Of a DNA stretch of 32,446 nt, positions 14,631 to 23,680 are shown piece after piece. Both the position numbers and the translations under genes were made by a program. Origin of the DNA: Pseudomonadota bacterium (GTDB lineage Bacteria; Pseudomonadota; Gammaproteobacteria; JAKBBU01); the NCBI GenBank assembly GCA_021808365.1, contig JAKBBU010000022.1, forward strand, positions 1 to 32,446. The letters are read 5' to 3'. Each line of letters starts with the position of its first letter. Position 1 is the stretch's first letter. The notes beneath the pieces are model-generated. The model was not told the origin of the DNA, ran no database searches, and saw only the letters and a list, made by a program, of their open reading frames with translations.

Positions 14631-17438
14631 ATGAAGTTACGAGATATACTTATCCTTTTTTTAGTCTTTAGTGGACTGATCTTGCCCGCTTTTGTGCAGG
14701 CTGATACTACTTTGCCTTCAGAACAACAATACCAACAAGCTGAGCAGGCGCAGGCAGTGCAACAAGCAGCCCAAGAGGCTCGACAAACTCGACAACTTCA
14801 GCAAGCTCAAGCTCAGCAAGCTCAGGTGACTGCGCAACAAACGCCATCGACACCTAATGCAACATCAACGACGGCGGAACAAACACAACAGACGCCATCG
14901 ACACCCAATGCAACATCAACGACGGCGGAACAAACACAACAAACGCCACCGACACCCAGTGCAACATCAACGACGGCGGAACAAACACAACAAACGCCAC
15001 CGACACCCAGTGCAACATCAACGACGGCGGAACAAACACAACAAACACCATCGACACCCAATGCAACATCAACGACGGCGGAACAAACACAACAAACACC
15101 ATCGACACCCAATGCAACATCAACGACGGCGGAACAAACACAACAAACGCCATCGACACCCAATGCAACATCAACGACGGCGGAACAAACACAACAAACG
15201 CCATCGACACCCAATGCAACATCAACGACGGCGCAACAAACACCGCCTACGTCGACGCCGGATGCGACTTCAACAACAACTCAACAAACTCAGCAGTCTT
15301 CTTCAGTTCCTGCGGCTACTGTTCAACAGACTCAAACAACGTCTGATTCTGATGCAGCGGTTGAGCAAGCCCAGCAGGCAACATTGCAGGGTAACACGGG
15401 CATTAATGCCGATGTACCGAATACAACCATTAAAGTGTCGTCTCCGAATAAACCTAAAACAAGTAATAACCAAAAACATCTTTGGAATTTACAGCAGGTT
15501 GATATTCGTGATGTCATTGAGGAAGTTTCGCGTGAAACGGGCCGCAATTTTTTAGTTGATCCTTCTATTCAAGGCAAGGTCACCATTATTTCAAGTACAC
15601 CGCTCGACTCTGATGAAGTTTACCAATTATTCCTCTCGATCCTTCAAACGCTTGGCTTTGCAACAGTGCCTAGCGGAAATGTAATTAAAATTCTTCCGAA
15701 CGATGAAGCTAAACAACAGGGCTTACCGATGGTCGGTGTTAACGATCTCGGGACCGGTGATCAAATGGTTGCTTCTGTAGTGCCGATTAAAAATGTCAGC
15801 GCAGGTGATCTTGTTCCTATTTTACGTCCCATGATGCCAAGTTGGGCTAATGTATCGGCTTATACACCTGCTAATTCACTCATCATGACGAGCTCTGCAT
15901 CAAATATTGATCGTATGGTCGAGGTGATTCATCGCATCGATAAAGCAACAACGAAGGGTATTGAAATTATTCCTCTTCACCATGCCAATGCAACGAAATT
16001 GGTCACCGTGATCAACACACTGCAAGGAACCTCTGGTTCAAATCAGGCAGGTACCCCCAATCAAGTTGCGCTTTCTGCAGATGAAGACAATAACTCGATT
16101 TTGCTCAATGGCAGCGAAGAAGGACGTCTTCGCATGCGTGCACTGATTTCGCAATTAGATACGGCAGGGCCTAAGGGTAATGGTGGTAACACGAAAGTTG
16201 TTTACTTGCGTTATGAAAGTTCCAAAAAATTAGCGCCGATCTTAAGTAAAATTGCAGGTAGTGTTGAACAGCAAAAAGGTGGACAAGACAATAGTCAAGC
16301 CAAGGCACTGATTGCTGCGGATCCTGATAATAATGCGCTTATCATGACAGCGCCGCCTACTGAAATGGCTGCACTTCAAGAGGTGATTAAGCAAGTGGAT
16401 GTTCGTCCGTCAGAAGTCTTGGTGGAAGCGATCATTGTTCAAGTGAATCAAACACTCTTGAATCGTTTAGGTGTCATATGGGGTAGCATTGGTGCAATCA
16501 ATGGCGGTACACTTGCTGCAAGCGGCGGAGCAAATGCGGCCAGTCAGTATGGTACTAATTTATCTAGTTTAGCGGGTTCATCGAGCGGTAGTCCCTTGCA
16601 ATCCGTGTTGCCCTATACTGGTATTGTTCGTGAAGGTAATTTGCGTATTATTGCGTCTGCTTTGCAAAACGATACGAATAGTAATCTTCTTTCAACACCT
16701 GACTTAATGGTATTGGATAATCAAAAAGCAAAAATTGAAGTAGGCACTGAATTATCAATTCAATCGGGTTCATACAGCGATACAGGAACAACGAGCAGCA
16801 GTGGTTCAGTGACGCCATTTAATACTTATTCACAGACAAATGTTGGGTTAGAACTTGATGTGACGCCCCACATCAGTAAGGGTGGCATTGTTGAGCTTGA
16901 AATGTCACTTGAAAATGATACGCTGCAAAATCCAACGAATCCAGGTACAACGCCCATCATCAATACCAGTGGTTTGAGCACGAGTGTATTGATCAACAGT
17001 GGGGATGTCTTGGTGTTGGGTGGACTAATTTCAAATAACACACAAGATACGGGCAATGCGATTCCATGGATCAGCAATATTCCTTTGATCGGCTGGTTAT
17101 TTAAATTTTCGACCAATGAAAGCGAAAAGCAAAATTTAATGATTTTCTTGCGTCCTGTGATCGTGGACAATATGGAAGAAGGTCATGGACCGACGAGCAA
17201 GAAATATGATTATGTTCGTGCTCAGCAGTTAAAGTGGATGTACGATCGTACTCAAGGCACAAAGAATTTTCCGCAAACGCCACCGGATGCCTTATTGCCT
17301 GCTTGGTCAGTGCCGAAGATTCCACAACCCTTTGTGAATTTGCCGCCGGATTATTACAAAACGCACCCACTGCAATTTGGCTCAACCAATGGTGAGTTCC
17401 CGAAAAATGTGATCCCTTCGCAGTTGTGGTCGCAGTAG
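14631..17438 (+). CDS. gspD: Type II secretion secretin GspD with repeat-rich N-terminus
   Basis: An outer-membrane channel protein of the type II secretion system, 935 residues, longer than typical GspD (about 650-800). The signal peptide ends VQA (about 24). Then comes a Gln/Thr/Pro-rich linker (about 25-275) with eight 17-residue units of the TPSTPNATSTTAEQTQQ type. Next are N0 (LWNLQQVDIRDVIEEVSRETG), N1-N3 repeats (VPIKNVSAGDLVPILRP, IIPLHHANATKL, VYLRYESSKKLAPIL), the secretin core (LLSTPDLMVLDNQKA, VGLELDVTPHI, VLVLGGLI) and a C-terminal extension. I chose ATG 14631 over TTG 14628. It is alone: no gspE or pseudopilin genes adjoin, and the next gene is convergent. A type IV pilus PilQ is less likely because N0 and core match GspD. 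Confidence 0.92.
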   Translation: MKLRDILILFLVFSGLILPAFVQADTTLPSEQQYQQAEQAQAVQQAAQEARQTRQLQQAQAQQAQVTAQQTPSTPNATSTTAEQTQQTPSTPNATSTTAEQTQQTPPTPSATSTTAEQTQQTPPTPSATSTTAEQTQQTPSTPNATSTTAEQTQQTPSTPNATSTTAEQTQQTPSTPNATSTTAEQTQQTPSTPNATSTTAQQTPPTSTPDATSTTTQQTQQSSSVPAATVQQTQTTSDSDAAVEQAQQATLQGNTGINADVPNTTIKVSSPNKPKTSNNQKHLWNLQQVDIRDVIEEVSRETGRNFLVDPSIQGKVTIISSTPLDSDEVYQLFLSILQTLGFATVPSGNVIKILPNDEAKQQGLPMVGVNDLGTGDQMVASVVPIKNVSAGDLVPILRPMMPSWANVSAYTPANSLIMTSSASNIDRMVEVIHRIDKATTKGIEIIPLHHANATKLVTVINTLQGTSGSNQAGTPNQVALSADEDNNSILLNGSEEGRLRMRALISQLDTAGPKGNGGNTKVVYLRYESSKKLAPILSKIAGSVEQQKGGQDNSQAKALIAADPDNNALIMTAPPTEMAALQEVIKQVDVRPSEVLVEAIIVQVNQTLLNRLGVIWGSIGAINGGTLAASGGANAASQYGTNLSSLAGSSSGSPLQSVLPYTGIVREGNLRIIASALQNDTNSNLLSTPDLMVLDNQKAKIEVGTELSIQSGSYSDTGTTSSSGSVTPFNTYSQTNVGLELDVTPHISKGGIVELEMSLENDTLQNPTNPGTTPIINTSGLSTSVLINSGDVLVLGGLISNNTQDTGNAIPWISNIPLIGWLFKFSTNESEKQNLMIFLRPVIVDNMEEGHGPTSKKYDYVRAQQLKWMYDRTQGTKNFPQTPPDALLPAWSVPKIPQPFVNLPPDYYKTHPLQFGSTNGEFPKNVIPSQLWSQ
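14841..15239 (+). repeat. 51-bp tandem repeat, eight copies, inside gspD
   Basis: Units begin at 14841, 14892, 14943, 14994, 15045, 15096, 15147 and 15198, the last one truncated. Copies differ at a few sites (ATCG/ACCG and AAT/AGT variants), the third and fourth sharing one variant. The 51-base period keeps frame, encoding a 17-residue Thr/Pro/Gln unit, and so also keeps long spurious frames open on both strands. Likely to vary in copy number between strains. Confidence 0.97.
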
Positions 17439-17457
17439 TTTGTGAAGAGAGAAAAAA

Positions 17458-18363
17458 TCACCCCTTCCCCTTCGTCTTCGTATGGTGAGGCTTTGCATTT
17501 TTCACAATGAAATCAATGATCATGCCAGCGACATCTTTTTTCGTCGTTTTTTCGATGCCTTCGAGGCCTGGCGAAGAATTTACTTCCATCACCAAGGGAC
17601 CTCGTTTAGAGCGAATTAAATCCACACCCGCGATATTAAGCCCCATGATTTTGGCAGCATGAACCGCCGTCGCACGTTCTTCGGGGGTGAGTTTCACAGA
17701 CATTGCCTTGCCACCACGGTGTAAATTCGAACGAAATTCACCATCTTTGGCTTGGCGTTTCATCGCTGCAACCACTTTGCCACCGATCACAAAACAACGA
17801 ATATCACTCCCACCCGCTTCAGCAATAAATTCTTGGACCATGATGTTCACTTTGGCACCGAGAAAAGCTTCAATCACACTCGCTGCCGCTTTTTTAGTTT
17901 CAGCCAAGACAACGCCTACGCCTTGAGTCCCTTCTAATAATTTAATGACCAAGGGTGGTCCGCCGACGAGTTTAATTAAATCATCAATATCATCGGGGGA
18001 ATGCGCAAAACCGGTGATCGGTAATCCAATTCCCTTGCGCGATAATAATTGTAACGATCGTAATTTATCGCGGCCCCGTGTGATCGCAACGGATTCATTA
18101 ACGCTGTACACACCCATCATTTCAAAATGGCGAACGACAGCGGTACCATAAAAAGTGACTGACGCACCGATCCGTGGAATGATCGCATCGTATTTTGCAA
18201 GTGCTTCACCATTGTAATGGATGGTGGGTTTGCGCGATGTGATATTCATATAGCATCGTAATGTGTCGACAACATCAACATGATGGCCGAGTTGTGCCGC
18301 GGCTTCGACGAGCCGTCGTGTGGAATATAATTTTTCATTTCGAGAAAGAATAGCAATTCGCAT
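17458..18363 (-). CDS. rimK: RimK, ribosomal protein S6 glutamate ligase
   Basis: A 301-residue ATP-grasp ligase that adds glutamates to the C-terminus of ribosomal protein S6. Motifs are [18 protein letters not shown] at the start, [41 protein letters not shown] (P-loop-like ATP-grasp lid), FRSNLHRGG, and [14 protein letters not shown], the metal-binding strand. I chose ATG 18363 (AAAAGGG upstream); the 36 residues further upstream in frame overlap the preceding gene and do not fit the family. It is 10 bases downstream of the RimB-like protease, so the two form an operon. It is convergent with gspD, with only 19 bases between stops. Confidence 0.95.
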   Translation of the reverse strand: MRIAILSRNEKLYSTRRLVEAAAQLGHHVDVVDTLRCYMNITSRKPTIHYNGEALAKYDAIIPRIGASVTFYGTAVVRHFEMMGVYSVNESVAITRGRDKLRSLQLLSRKGIGLPITGFAHSPDDIDDLIKLVGGPPLVIKLLEGTQGVGVVLAETKKAAASVIEAFLGAKVNIMVQEFIAEAGGSDIRCFVIGGKVVAAMKRQAKDGEFRSNLHRGGKAMSVKLTPEERATAVHAAKIMGLNIAGVDLIRSKRGPLVMEVNSSPGLEGIEKTTKKDVAGMIIDFIVKNAKPHHTKTKGKG

Positions 18364-18373
18364 AAAACCCTTT

Positions 18374-18811
18374 TCATTTGTTTTTTGTAAGATAAGACAA
18401 GGAGGGATCAATCCAAAATCTGGATTTGATCGCATTTCGACCCAGAAGCATTCGAAACAACATGGTATCACGGTTCGTTAGGGTAATTTCAATCGGAAAC
18501 TCATCCACACCAATTCGTACAGGTGTGATAATGACAAAACGTTGCTCACGGTGGCCGCCTGAATCGCTGACCCAGCGAATATCATAGAGATCGGCTTCAC
18601 AGGTTAATACTTTTTTCACACTGCGTTGCAAGGGATGAAGTAAAAAGCGTACGCGATCACGGCCATGATCAGAAAAACGTTCGGTTGCAAAGGTATGCAA
18701 TGCTGATGTTCGAGCACCTGTATCCGTTTTTGCCTTGATTCGTTTAATGCCTAGCTCAGGCAGGGCGATCCATTCTCGCCATCCGAGAAGTATGGGTTGT
18801 TCCTTCTTCAT
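18374..18811 (-). CDS. rimB: RimB-like retropepsin-type protease
   Basis: A 145-residue protein of the family annotated 'ATP-dependent zinc protease', in fact retropepsin-like, with the catalytic DTG at D30-T31-G32 in [12 protein letters not shown]. Other features are LGWREW (9-14), the typical start, and LLGRNAI near the end. In Pseudomonas, RimA, RimB and RimK work together in modifying ribosomes, with RimB cutting modified S6 (family knowledge). I chose ATG 18811; a TTG at 18820 is in frame but has no better ribosome-binding site. No rimA-like gene is seen upstream. Confidence 0.85.
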   Translation of the reverse strand: MKKEQPILLGWREWIALPELGIKRIKAKTDTGARTSALHTFATERFSDHGRDRVRFLLHPLQRSVKKVLTCEADLYDIRWVSDSGGHREQRFVIITPVRIGVDEFPIEITLTNRDTMLFRMLLGRNAIKSRFWIDPSLSYLTKNK

Positions 18812-19055
18812 AATTACCAACTAGTCGTTTTAAAATTATATCATGTTTAACTAACGCGTAGGTTAGGTTAGGGTAAGCCCGAAGAACGTCGCGTAACCCA
18901 ACATTTCCTTTGACAACATAACTAAAGCATAACTTTTTATCATAAACATGAACATTATAGTTCACTTTCTTATGTATTGCATACAATTTGAACAATTCAA
19001 AATCTTCACTATGCTTAATTTATGTACAGTTTTATAGTTTGCAGGAGCAACTCAA
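18812..19055. other. Divergent intergenic region with family-5 repeat and weak promoter
   Basis: The gap between rimB (minus) and the L,D-transpeptidase (plus). It contains a repeat copy at 18851-18903 with GGGTAAGCCC and CGCGTAACCCAAC (18890-18902 shared with 13465-13477). A plus-strand promoter candidate is TTGAAC (18988-18993), 16 bases, TATGCT (19010-19015). No small gene is credible. Confidence 0.45.
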
Positions 19056-19652
19056 ATGAAAACAATCCTTACTACGGTGGTCGGCGTGTTAGGTCTTTTA
19101 TTTGTGACCTCATCGTATGCCGAATATAACGTCGATCTGCCAGCGCCTTTTCAAGGTAGCTCAGCGCCTGTGAAGCATCAGGCCAGGGTAGCAAGCAGTG
19201 AACGAGGCTATACCTCAGACGAGCTTGAAACCAATCCAGGTTTTCCAGAAACACGATCACCCGGCTCTAAGGTTGTGATTGTCGATCCAAAAATGCACGC
19301 CTGGGGAGCCTACAACGAAGAGGGGCAGTTGGTCAAATTTGGTCGAGCATCTACGGGTGCTAATTATTGTCCAGATATTCATCGCGCTTGTCACACACCG
19401 GTTGGTCAGTTCGCTGTGATGAGTAAGGGAGGGGCTGATTGTAAGTCCACGCGATATCCGGTCGGTAAAGGTGGAGCACCCATGCCGTATTGCATGTACT
19501 TCACGACGAATTTCGCCCTGCATGGCTCCTATGAAGTACCACCCAATCGCAATGCTAGCCACGGTTGCGTGCGTATGATCCCAGATAGTGCAGAATGGTT
19601 ATATGAAAACTTTGTTTCCGTGGGAACTCATGTCATCATTAGGCCTTATTGA
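19056..19652 (+). CDS. L,D-transpeptidase (YkuD family), exported
   Basis: A periplasmic peptidoglycan cross-linking or protein-anchoring enzyme, 198 residues. The signal peptide ends SSYA (about 22). A YkuD domain spans about 70-198: VVIVDPKMHAWGAY, then HTPVGQFAV, then the catalytic block HGSYEVPPNRNASHGCVRM with H156, H169 and nucleophile C171. Two further Cys pairs (105/112 and 129/146) might form disulphides. The Shine-Dalgarno is CAGGAG before ATG 19056. It is followed by a hairpin and then priA. Confidence 0.93.
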   Translation: MKTILTTVVGVLGLLFVTSSYAEYNVDLPAPFQGSSAPVKHQARVASSERGYTSDELETNPGFPETRSPGSKVVIVDPKMHAWGAYNEEGQLVKFGRASTGANYCPDIHRACHTPVGQFAVMSKGGADCKSTRYPVGKGGAPMPYCMYFTTNFALHGSYEVPPNRNASHGCVRMIPDSAEWLYENFVSVGTHVIIRPY

Positions 19653-19672
19653 GTAAGTAACAACAATGTGTC

Positions 19673-19734
19673 TCAGAAGCAGGGAGGCTGCACCGATGCC
19701 ACAACACGCATCGGCGCAGCCTCCCTGCTTCTGA
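19673..19734. repeat. 62-bp hairpin, family 3, copy B
   Basis: Arms of 27 bases (19673-19699 and 19708-19734) pair with one mismatch around loop CACAACAC. The inner 36 bases correspond, inverted, to the core of the hairpin at 11314-11421; the outer arm (TCAGAAGCAGGGA) differs from that copy. No T-tract follows, so it is not a standard terminator. Confidence 0.9.
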
Positions 19735-19748
19735 ACTTAGGTTAAATT

Positions 19749-21758
19749 ATGTTCTTTATTCAAGTTGTCTTAGACACGCCTCTTCGGCGTGTCTTTGATT
19801 ATTTACCTTTACCGGATAAACCACACTCACAGTGGACACCAGGATTACGCGTCCAAGTTCCGTTTCGTAATAAAAGTGTGGTTGGCATGGTGGTTGGTGT
19901 GTCTCAACACACTGATGTTCCCTTAAAGCGGCTTAAAGTGATTGAAGAAGTCCTTGAGACCAAACCCACGTGGTCGCACGATGATCTTGATTTTTTAACG
20001 TGGTCTGCGAATTATTATCATCATTCTCTTGGTGAAGTATTATTGGGAACATTACCGGTTTTACTAAGGCAATTAAGGGAAAAAACAAAAAAAAGTCGAA
20101 AATCCAAAGTCATTAAAGAGCCTAACCTCGAGACGATTGAGCCTGAAAAACAATGGTTACTCAATGATGAGCAACAATCTGCACTTGATCAGATTTTAAG
20201 CGCACAATATCAATTTAATGTTTTTTTGCTTGAAGGGATCACAGGTAGTGGAAAAACAGAAGTTTATTTGCAAGCGTGTGAAAGAATACTTCAAGCACAA
20301 AAACAAGTGTTGATCCTCGTGCCTGAAATTGGGTTGACGCCGCAATTAGCGCTGCAATTTAAACAACGCTTTCAAGTTCCGATCGCGATGTTGCATTCAG
20401 GTCTCAATGATCGGCAGCGGCTGGATGCGTGGTTAGATGCAAAAGAAGGGCGTGCAAACATTATCATCGGTACGCGTTCAGCCGTGTTTACACCGATCCC
20501 GCAATTAGGGTTAATTATCGTTGATGAAGAACATGATTTATCCTTTAAACAGCAAGACAGTTTTCGTTATTCTGCACGAGATTTAGCGGTGCTGCGTGCA
20601 CATCGACAAAATATTCCTATTATTTTAGGCAGTGCAACGCCATCGCTTGAAACATTGCAAAGTGCTTTACAAGGTCGATATCAACATTTAATTTTATCAA
20701 AACGTGCAGGCAATGCAGTTTTGCCGAGTTTTCGCTTGATCGATCTCAAAAAACAAACTTTAAAAGAAGGATTATCAACGGATTTACTCGAACAGATGCA
20801 GAAGCATTTAGAAGCGGGCAATCAAGTTTTATTATTCATTAATCGCCGTGGATTTGCCCCCGTCTTAATTTGCCATCTCTGTGGCTGGTTATCAGACTGT
20901 AAAGCCTGTGATGCGCATATGACACTCCATCATGAGCCTTACCACTTGCATTGCCATCATTGTGATGCCACGCGATCGGTACCACGGGAATGCCCCGAAT
21001 GCAGAGGTCTACAATTATTGCCTGTAGGTTTAGGCACAGAACGTGTTGAGCGCGTTTTGCAAGATCATTTTAAAGATTATACGCTAGCGCGGATTGACAA
21101 AGATACGACGCGGCGGCGTGGTGAATTAGAAGATCGTTTAAATGAGGCTAAAAAGGGTAAGCAGCAAATTTTAATTGGTACGCAAATGTTGGCCAAGGGG
21201 CATCATTTTCCCGACGTGACCTTGGTTGGGATCCTCGATGCAGATGCAGGATTAATGAGTGCTGATTTTCGTGCCAGTGAACGTATGGGACAATTAATGA
21301 TGCAAGTGGCTGGCAGAGCGGGGCGGGCAGAAAAACCAGGCGAAGTGTTGATTCAAACGCATTTTCCAGAGAATGATCAATTAAACCAGCTTTTAAAACA
21401 CGGTTATTCTGCTTATGCACGTAGTCTTTTAGCCGAACGCCAAGCTGCGCAGTGGCCGCCGTTTACATCATTAGCATTATTTCGAGCAGAAGCGTCAATT
21501 AAAAAAACAGCGCATGATTTTTTAGCGATGATTCGCAAGATGGCAGATATGACGACGATAAAAAAGGTGAAAATCCTAGGGCCAATTCCAGCTTTAATGG
21601 AACGTCGTCTTGGGCGATATCGCATGCAATTATTAATTCACGCACAGGAACGCAAAGCCTTACATGGTTTATTGGATGAGATCTTAGCAGAGCTTGAAAA
21701 AAGACCACCGAATCGGCAAATTCGGTGGTCTTTGGAGGTAGATCCGGTACTGTCGTAA
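19749..21758 (+). CDS. priA: Primosomal protein N' (PriA helicase)
   Basis: A replication-restart 3'-5' DNA helicase, 669 residues. An N-terminal DNA-binding domain (1-105) begins VVLDTPLRRVFDYLP; Walker A GITGSGKT is at 163-170, DEEHD at 259-263 and LGSATPSLE at 293-301. Eight zinc-binding Cys (375, 378, 384, 387, 402, 405, 415, 418) and LIGTQMLAKGHHFPDV complete the set. It is shorter than E. coli PriA but has all motifs. The start at 19749 follows CTTAGGT, a weak ribosome-binding site shared with the PurM/HypE-like gene. The last codons also encode the terminator of the convergent porin gene. Confidence 0.97.
   Translation: MFFIQVVLDTPLRRVFDYLPLPDKPHSQWTPGLRVQVPFRNKSVVGMVVGVSQHTDVPLKRLKVIEEVLETKPTWSHDDLDFLTWSANYYHHSLGEVLLGTLPVLLRQLREKTKKSRKSKVIKEPNLETIEPEKQWLLNDEQQSALDQILSAQYQFNVFLLEGITGSGKTEVYLQACERILQAQKQVLILVPEIGLTPQLALQFKQRFQVPIAMLHSGLNDRQRLDAWLDAKEGRANIIIGTRSAVFTPIPQLGLIIVDEEHDLSFKQQDSFRYSARDLAVLRAHRQNIPIILGSATPSLETLQSALQGRYQHLILSKRAGNAVLPSFRLIDLKKQTLKEGLSTDLLEQMQKHLEAGNQVLLFINRRGFAPVLICHLCGWLSDCKACDAHMTLHHEPYHLHCHHCDATRSVPRECPECRGLQLLPVGLGTERVERVLQDHFKDYTLARIDKDTTRRRGELEDRLNEAKKGKQQILIGTQMLAKGHHFPDVTLVGILDADAGLMSADFRASERMGQLMMQVAGRAGRAEKPGEVLIQTHFPENDQLNQLLKHGYSAYARSLLAERQAAQWPPFTSLALFRAEASIKKTAHDFLAMIRKMADMTTIKKVKILGPIPALMERRLGRYRMQLLIHAQERKALHGLLDEILAELEKRPPNRQIRWSLEVDPVLS
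21697..21732 (-). terminator. Terminator for the LbtU-like gene, inside the priA coding end
   Basis: On the minus strand, AAGACCACCGAAT pairs with ATTCGGTGGTCTT (13 bp, 6-base loop) and is followed by a run of six T. This is a strong rho-independent terminator 43 bases beyond the porin stop codon. It lies wholly within the last 21 codons of priA, so the protein and the terminator share sequence. Confidence 0.85.
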
Positions 21759-21774
21759 TTAAAATTAGATAAAA

Positions 21775-23541
21775 TTAGAAGAACGCCGTGATTTCTCCCA
21801 TGATGACATTTTCATGTGGTCCAGGTGAATTGCTCGTAGCACCTGGTGTTGCACTATTATTACTGGACGCTGTGTCAGCGCCGGTATAATTCCCATTGTG
21901 TTCATATTCAAACGTGGCTAAAACATCTCGCAAAACGGCAACGTTTATACCAACCAAATAATTATTCTCAGGAAGAGCTAAGGCTAATGCTTGCCAACTG
22001 TGCCCATAACCGACTGAAAAAGCCCAGGGTTTAGTAAAGGCATTAAATTCATAGTCACCTTCAACAGAGAGAGCTTGTGGTTTTGCACCATGTCCATTAA
22101 AGCTCATGTTTGTGGGGTCAAATGATCGCGCAGCACCTGTATATTCTCCCATGAAGTTGAAAGGTCCATAGCCTAATTGTTCACGAGCATCAATACCCGG
22201 AACATTGTGTACAATCCCTTCATTTGGATTAGGGCCAGTGGGGAAAGGTTGGTTACCAAATCCAGGGAAACCATTGTTGTAACCATTTCCAGTACTTTGC
22301 ATGCCTACTGAATCAGCAATATTATTGATGTAACTTGCAGTGGTTCTTGAACTCCATCCTTTCACATCAAATCCATAACCAAGGTTCGCACCCCATTGAT
22401 TAATGTTCGCATTACCTGTGGCCGCAGTGGTATTGCTGATCGTCGTGAAGCCCTGATAAGCATAAAGTTGCCCTGTTAAACCGCCATCTTGTTTTTCATG
22501 TCCACCAAGTACAACGGCAAGAGCCTTAGTACGGCCTAAATCTTCAGTAAGAGGATCGGTAATCATATAAGTCGTGTACTGACCGAAGGGCACATACATT
22601 TGACCTGCACTTAAATACAGTGGGAATTTATTCAAATTACCCGCCGTAACAAAAGCACGGCCTATACGAACCGGTGAACTATCAACACTATTGATGGGGC
22701 CATCCGTGGGTGTTTGACTGTATTCCATGGTTAAAAAGCCAGTGATCCAAGTGCTGGCTGTTGCGACCAAATCCAATTCAGCATCATTCAAAGTGATACT
22801 ACTGTTATTTCCGCCGCCATAATTAGTTTGATAACTGACCAAAGGCTGGATCGCGCCGCTCACATTTAAATGAGGTCGTGCAGAGATTGGAACACCCAAT
22901 TTAGCAGCTGCATCTTGATAAGCTTGTGATTGTTGTAACAGAGCTAAGTCGGTATTGACGCTGGAGAAGTTAACGACGAGATCAAATGAATCATATTGAG
23001 ATCGAACACCAAGATAGGTTGAGTTTGTCACTGGCGATCCACCCACGTAGCCAGAGCGTTTTAAAGCGTTCAAAGCCAATTGGCTATAATAATCTTGTTG
23101 TGCCTGAGATAAGACAGGTGGTGCTTGAGGTCCTCCTGGCGGCTGATCAAAATCAATCACATTTTGAGCTGTAATGACGGCTTGAGAATTAGGTGTCAAA
23201 GGAGTCACTACACCTGTTGGACTGACGACGGCTGTGGGAGCCGCAGCAGTAGAAGATGGAGGATTTGCCTTTTGCTTAGTGGCAGCGGAAGCTTGCTTGG
23301 TTTCGTGAGCTAATTGCCGTTCTTGTTTTTTGAGTGCGACCAATTGTTTTTGCAAGGTCTCCATTTGTTTTTGCAGAGCAGCGGCTTCCTGGCTGATTTG
23401 GGCCATATTGTTTTGAATCGCGGCAGCGTCGATGGGTGCTGATGAATTGGCTGTTGCGGCCAATGTTTGAATAGAAAAACCGCTTCCTAAAATAAGGCAA
23501 ACTACTGTGGATACAGATGAACGCCGCTTATTTATTTTCAC
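21775..23541 (-). CDS. LbtU-family siderophore porin-like outer-membrane protein
   Basis: A 588-residue predicted outer-membrane beta-barrel with a signal peptide (ending LAA, about 28), a coiled-coil segment rich in Gln/Lys (about 45-85, QISQEAAALQKQMETLQKQL), a Pro/Thr linker, and a long barrel with alternating aromatic residues ending in FF. This layout is that of LbtU, the legiobactin siderophore importer of Legionella, and its relatives. I chose GTG 23541, which has GGGAGAG at good distance, over TTG 23559. No legiobactin synthesis genes adjoin and no clear Fur box is seen. The substrate could be another small molecule. Confidence 0.82.
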   Translation of the reverse strand: MKINKRRSSVSTVVCLILGSGFSIQTLAATANSSAPIDAAAIQNNMAQISQEAAALQKQMETLQKQLVALKKQERQLAHETKQASAATKQKANPPSSTAAAPTAVVSPTGVVTPLTPNSQAVITAQNVIDFDQPPGGPQAPPVLSQAQQDYYSQLALNALKRSGYVGGSPVTNSTYLGVRSQYDSFDLVVNFSSVNTDLALLQQSQAYQDAAAKLGVPISARPHLNVSGAIQPLVSYQTNYGGGNNSSITLNDAELDLVATASTWITGFLTMEYSQTPTDGPINSVDSSPVRIGRAFVTAGNLNKFPLYLSAGQMYVPFGQYTTYMITDPLTEDLGRTKALAVVLGGHEKQDGGLTGQLYAYQGFTTISNTTAATGNANINQWGANLGYGFDVKGWSSRTTASYINNIADSVGMQSTGNGYNNGFPGFGNQPFPTGPNPNEGIVHNVPGIDAREQLGYGPFNFMGEYTGAARSFDPTNMSFNGHGAKPQALSVEGDYEFNAFTKPWAFSVGYGHSWQALALALPENNYLVGINVAVLRDVLATFEYEHNGNYTGADTASSNNSATPGATSNSPGPHENVIMGEITAFF

Positions 23542-23680
23542 ACATTCTCTCCCGCGCAAGGCTATAATTAACGAACCTTAAAAATCAAACATTGTTCAGC
23601 CAACATTTAAGAAAAAGCCCATTGACAAGCTTGATTACTTTTTCGCGCAGTGTAACGAGTTTGTGAAATTGTGTAAAGAT

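Noticed and set aside
14841-15239. CRISPR array
   Set aside because: Units are contiguous, in frame within a secretin gene, and have no spacers.
14822-15243. Long open frames on the minus strand across the gspD repeat (Cys/Val-rich and Met/His/Trp-rich repeats)
   Set aside because: The 51-bp period is divisible by three, so every frame without a stop in one unit stays open in all. They have no ribosome-binding site or non-repeat protein content, and gspD explains the region.
18756-18995. 79-residue minus-strand frame upstream of rimB
   Set aside because: Overlaps the RimB start out of frame and runs through a repeat; no family likeness.
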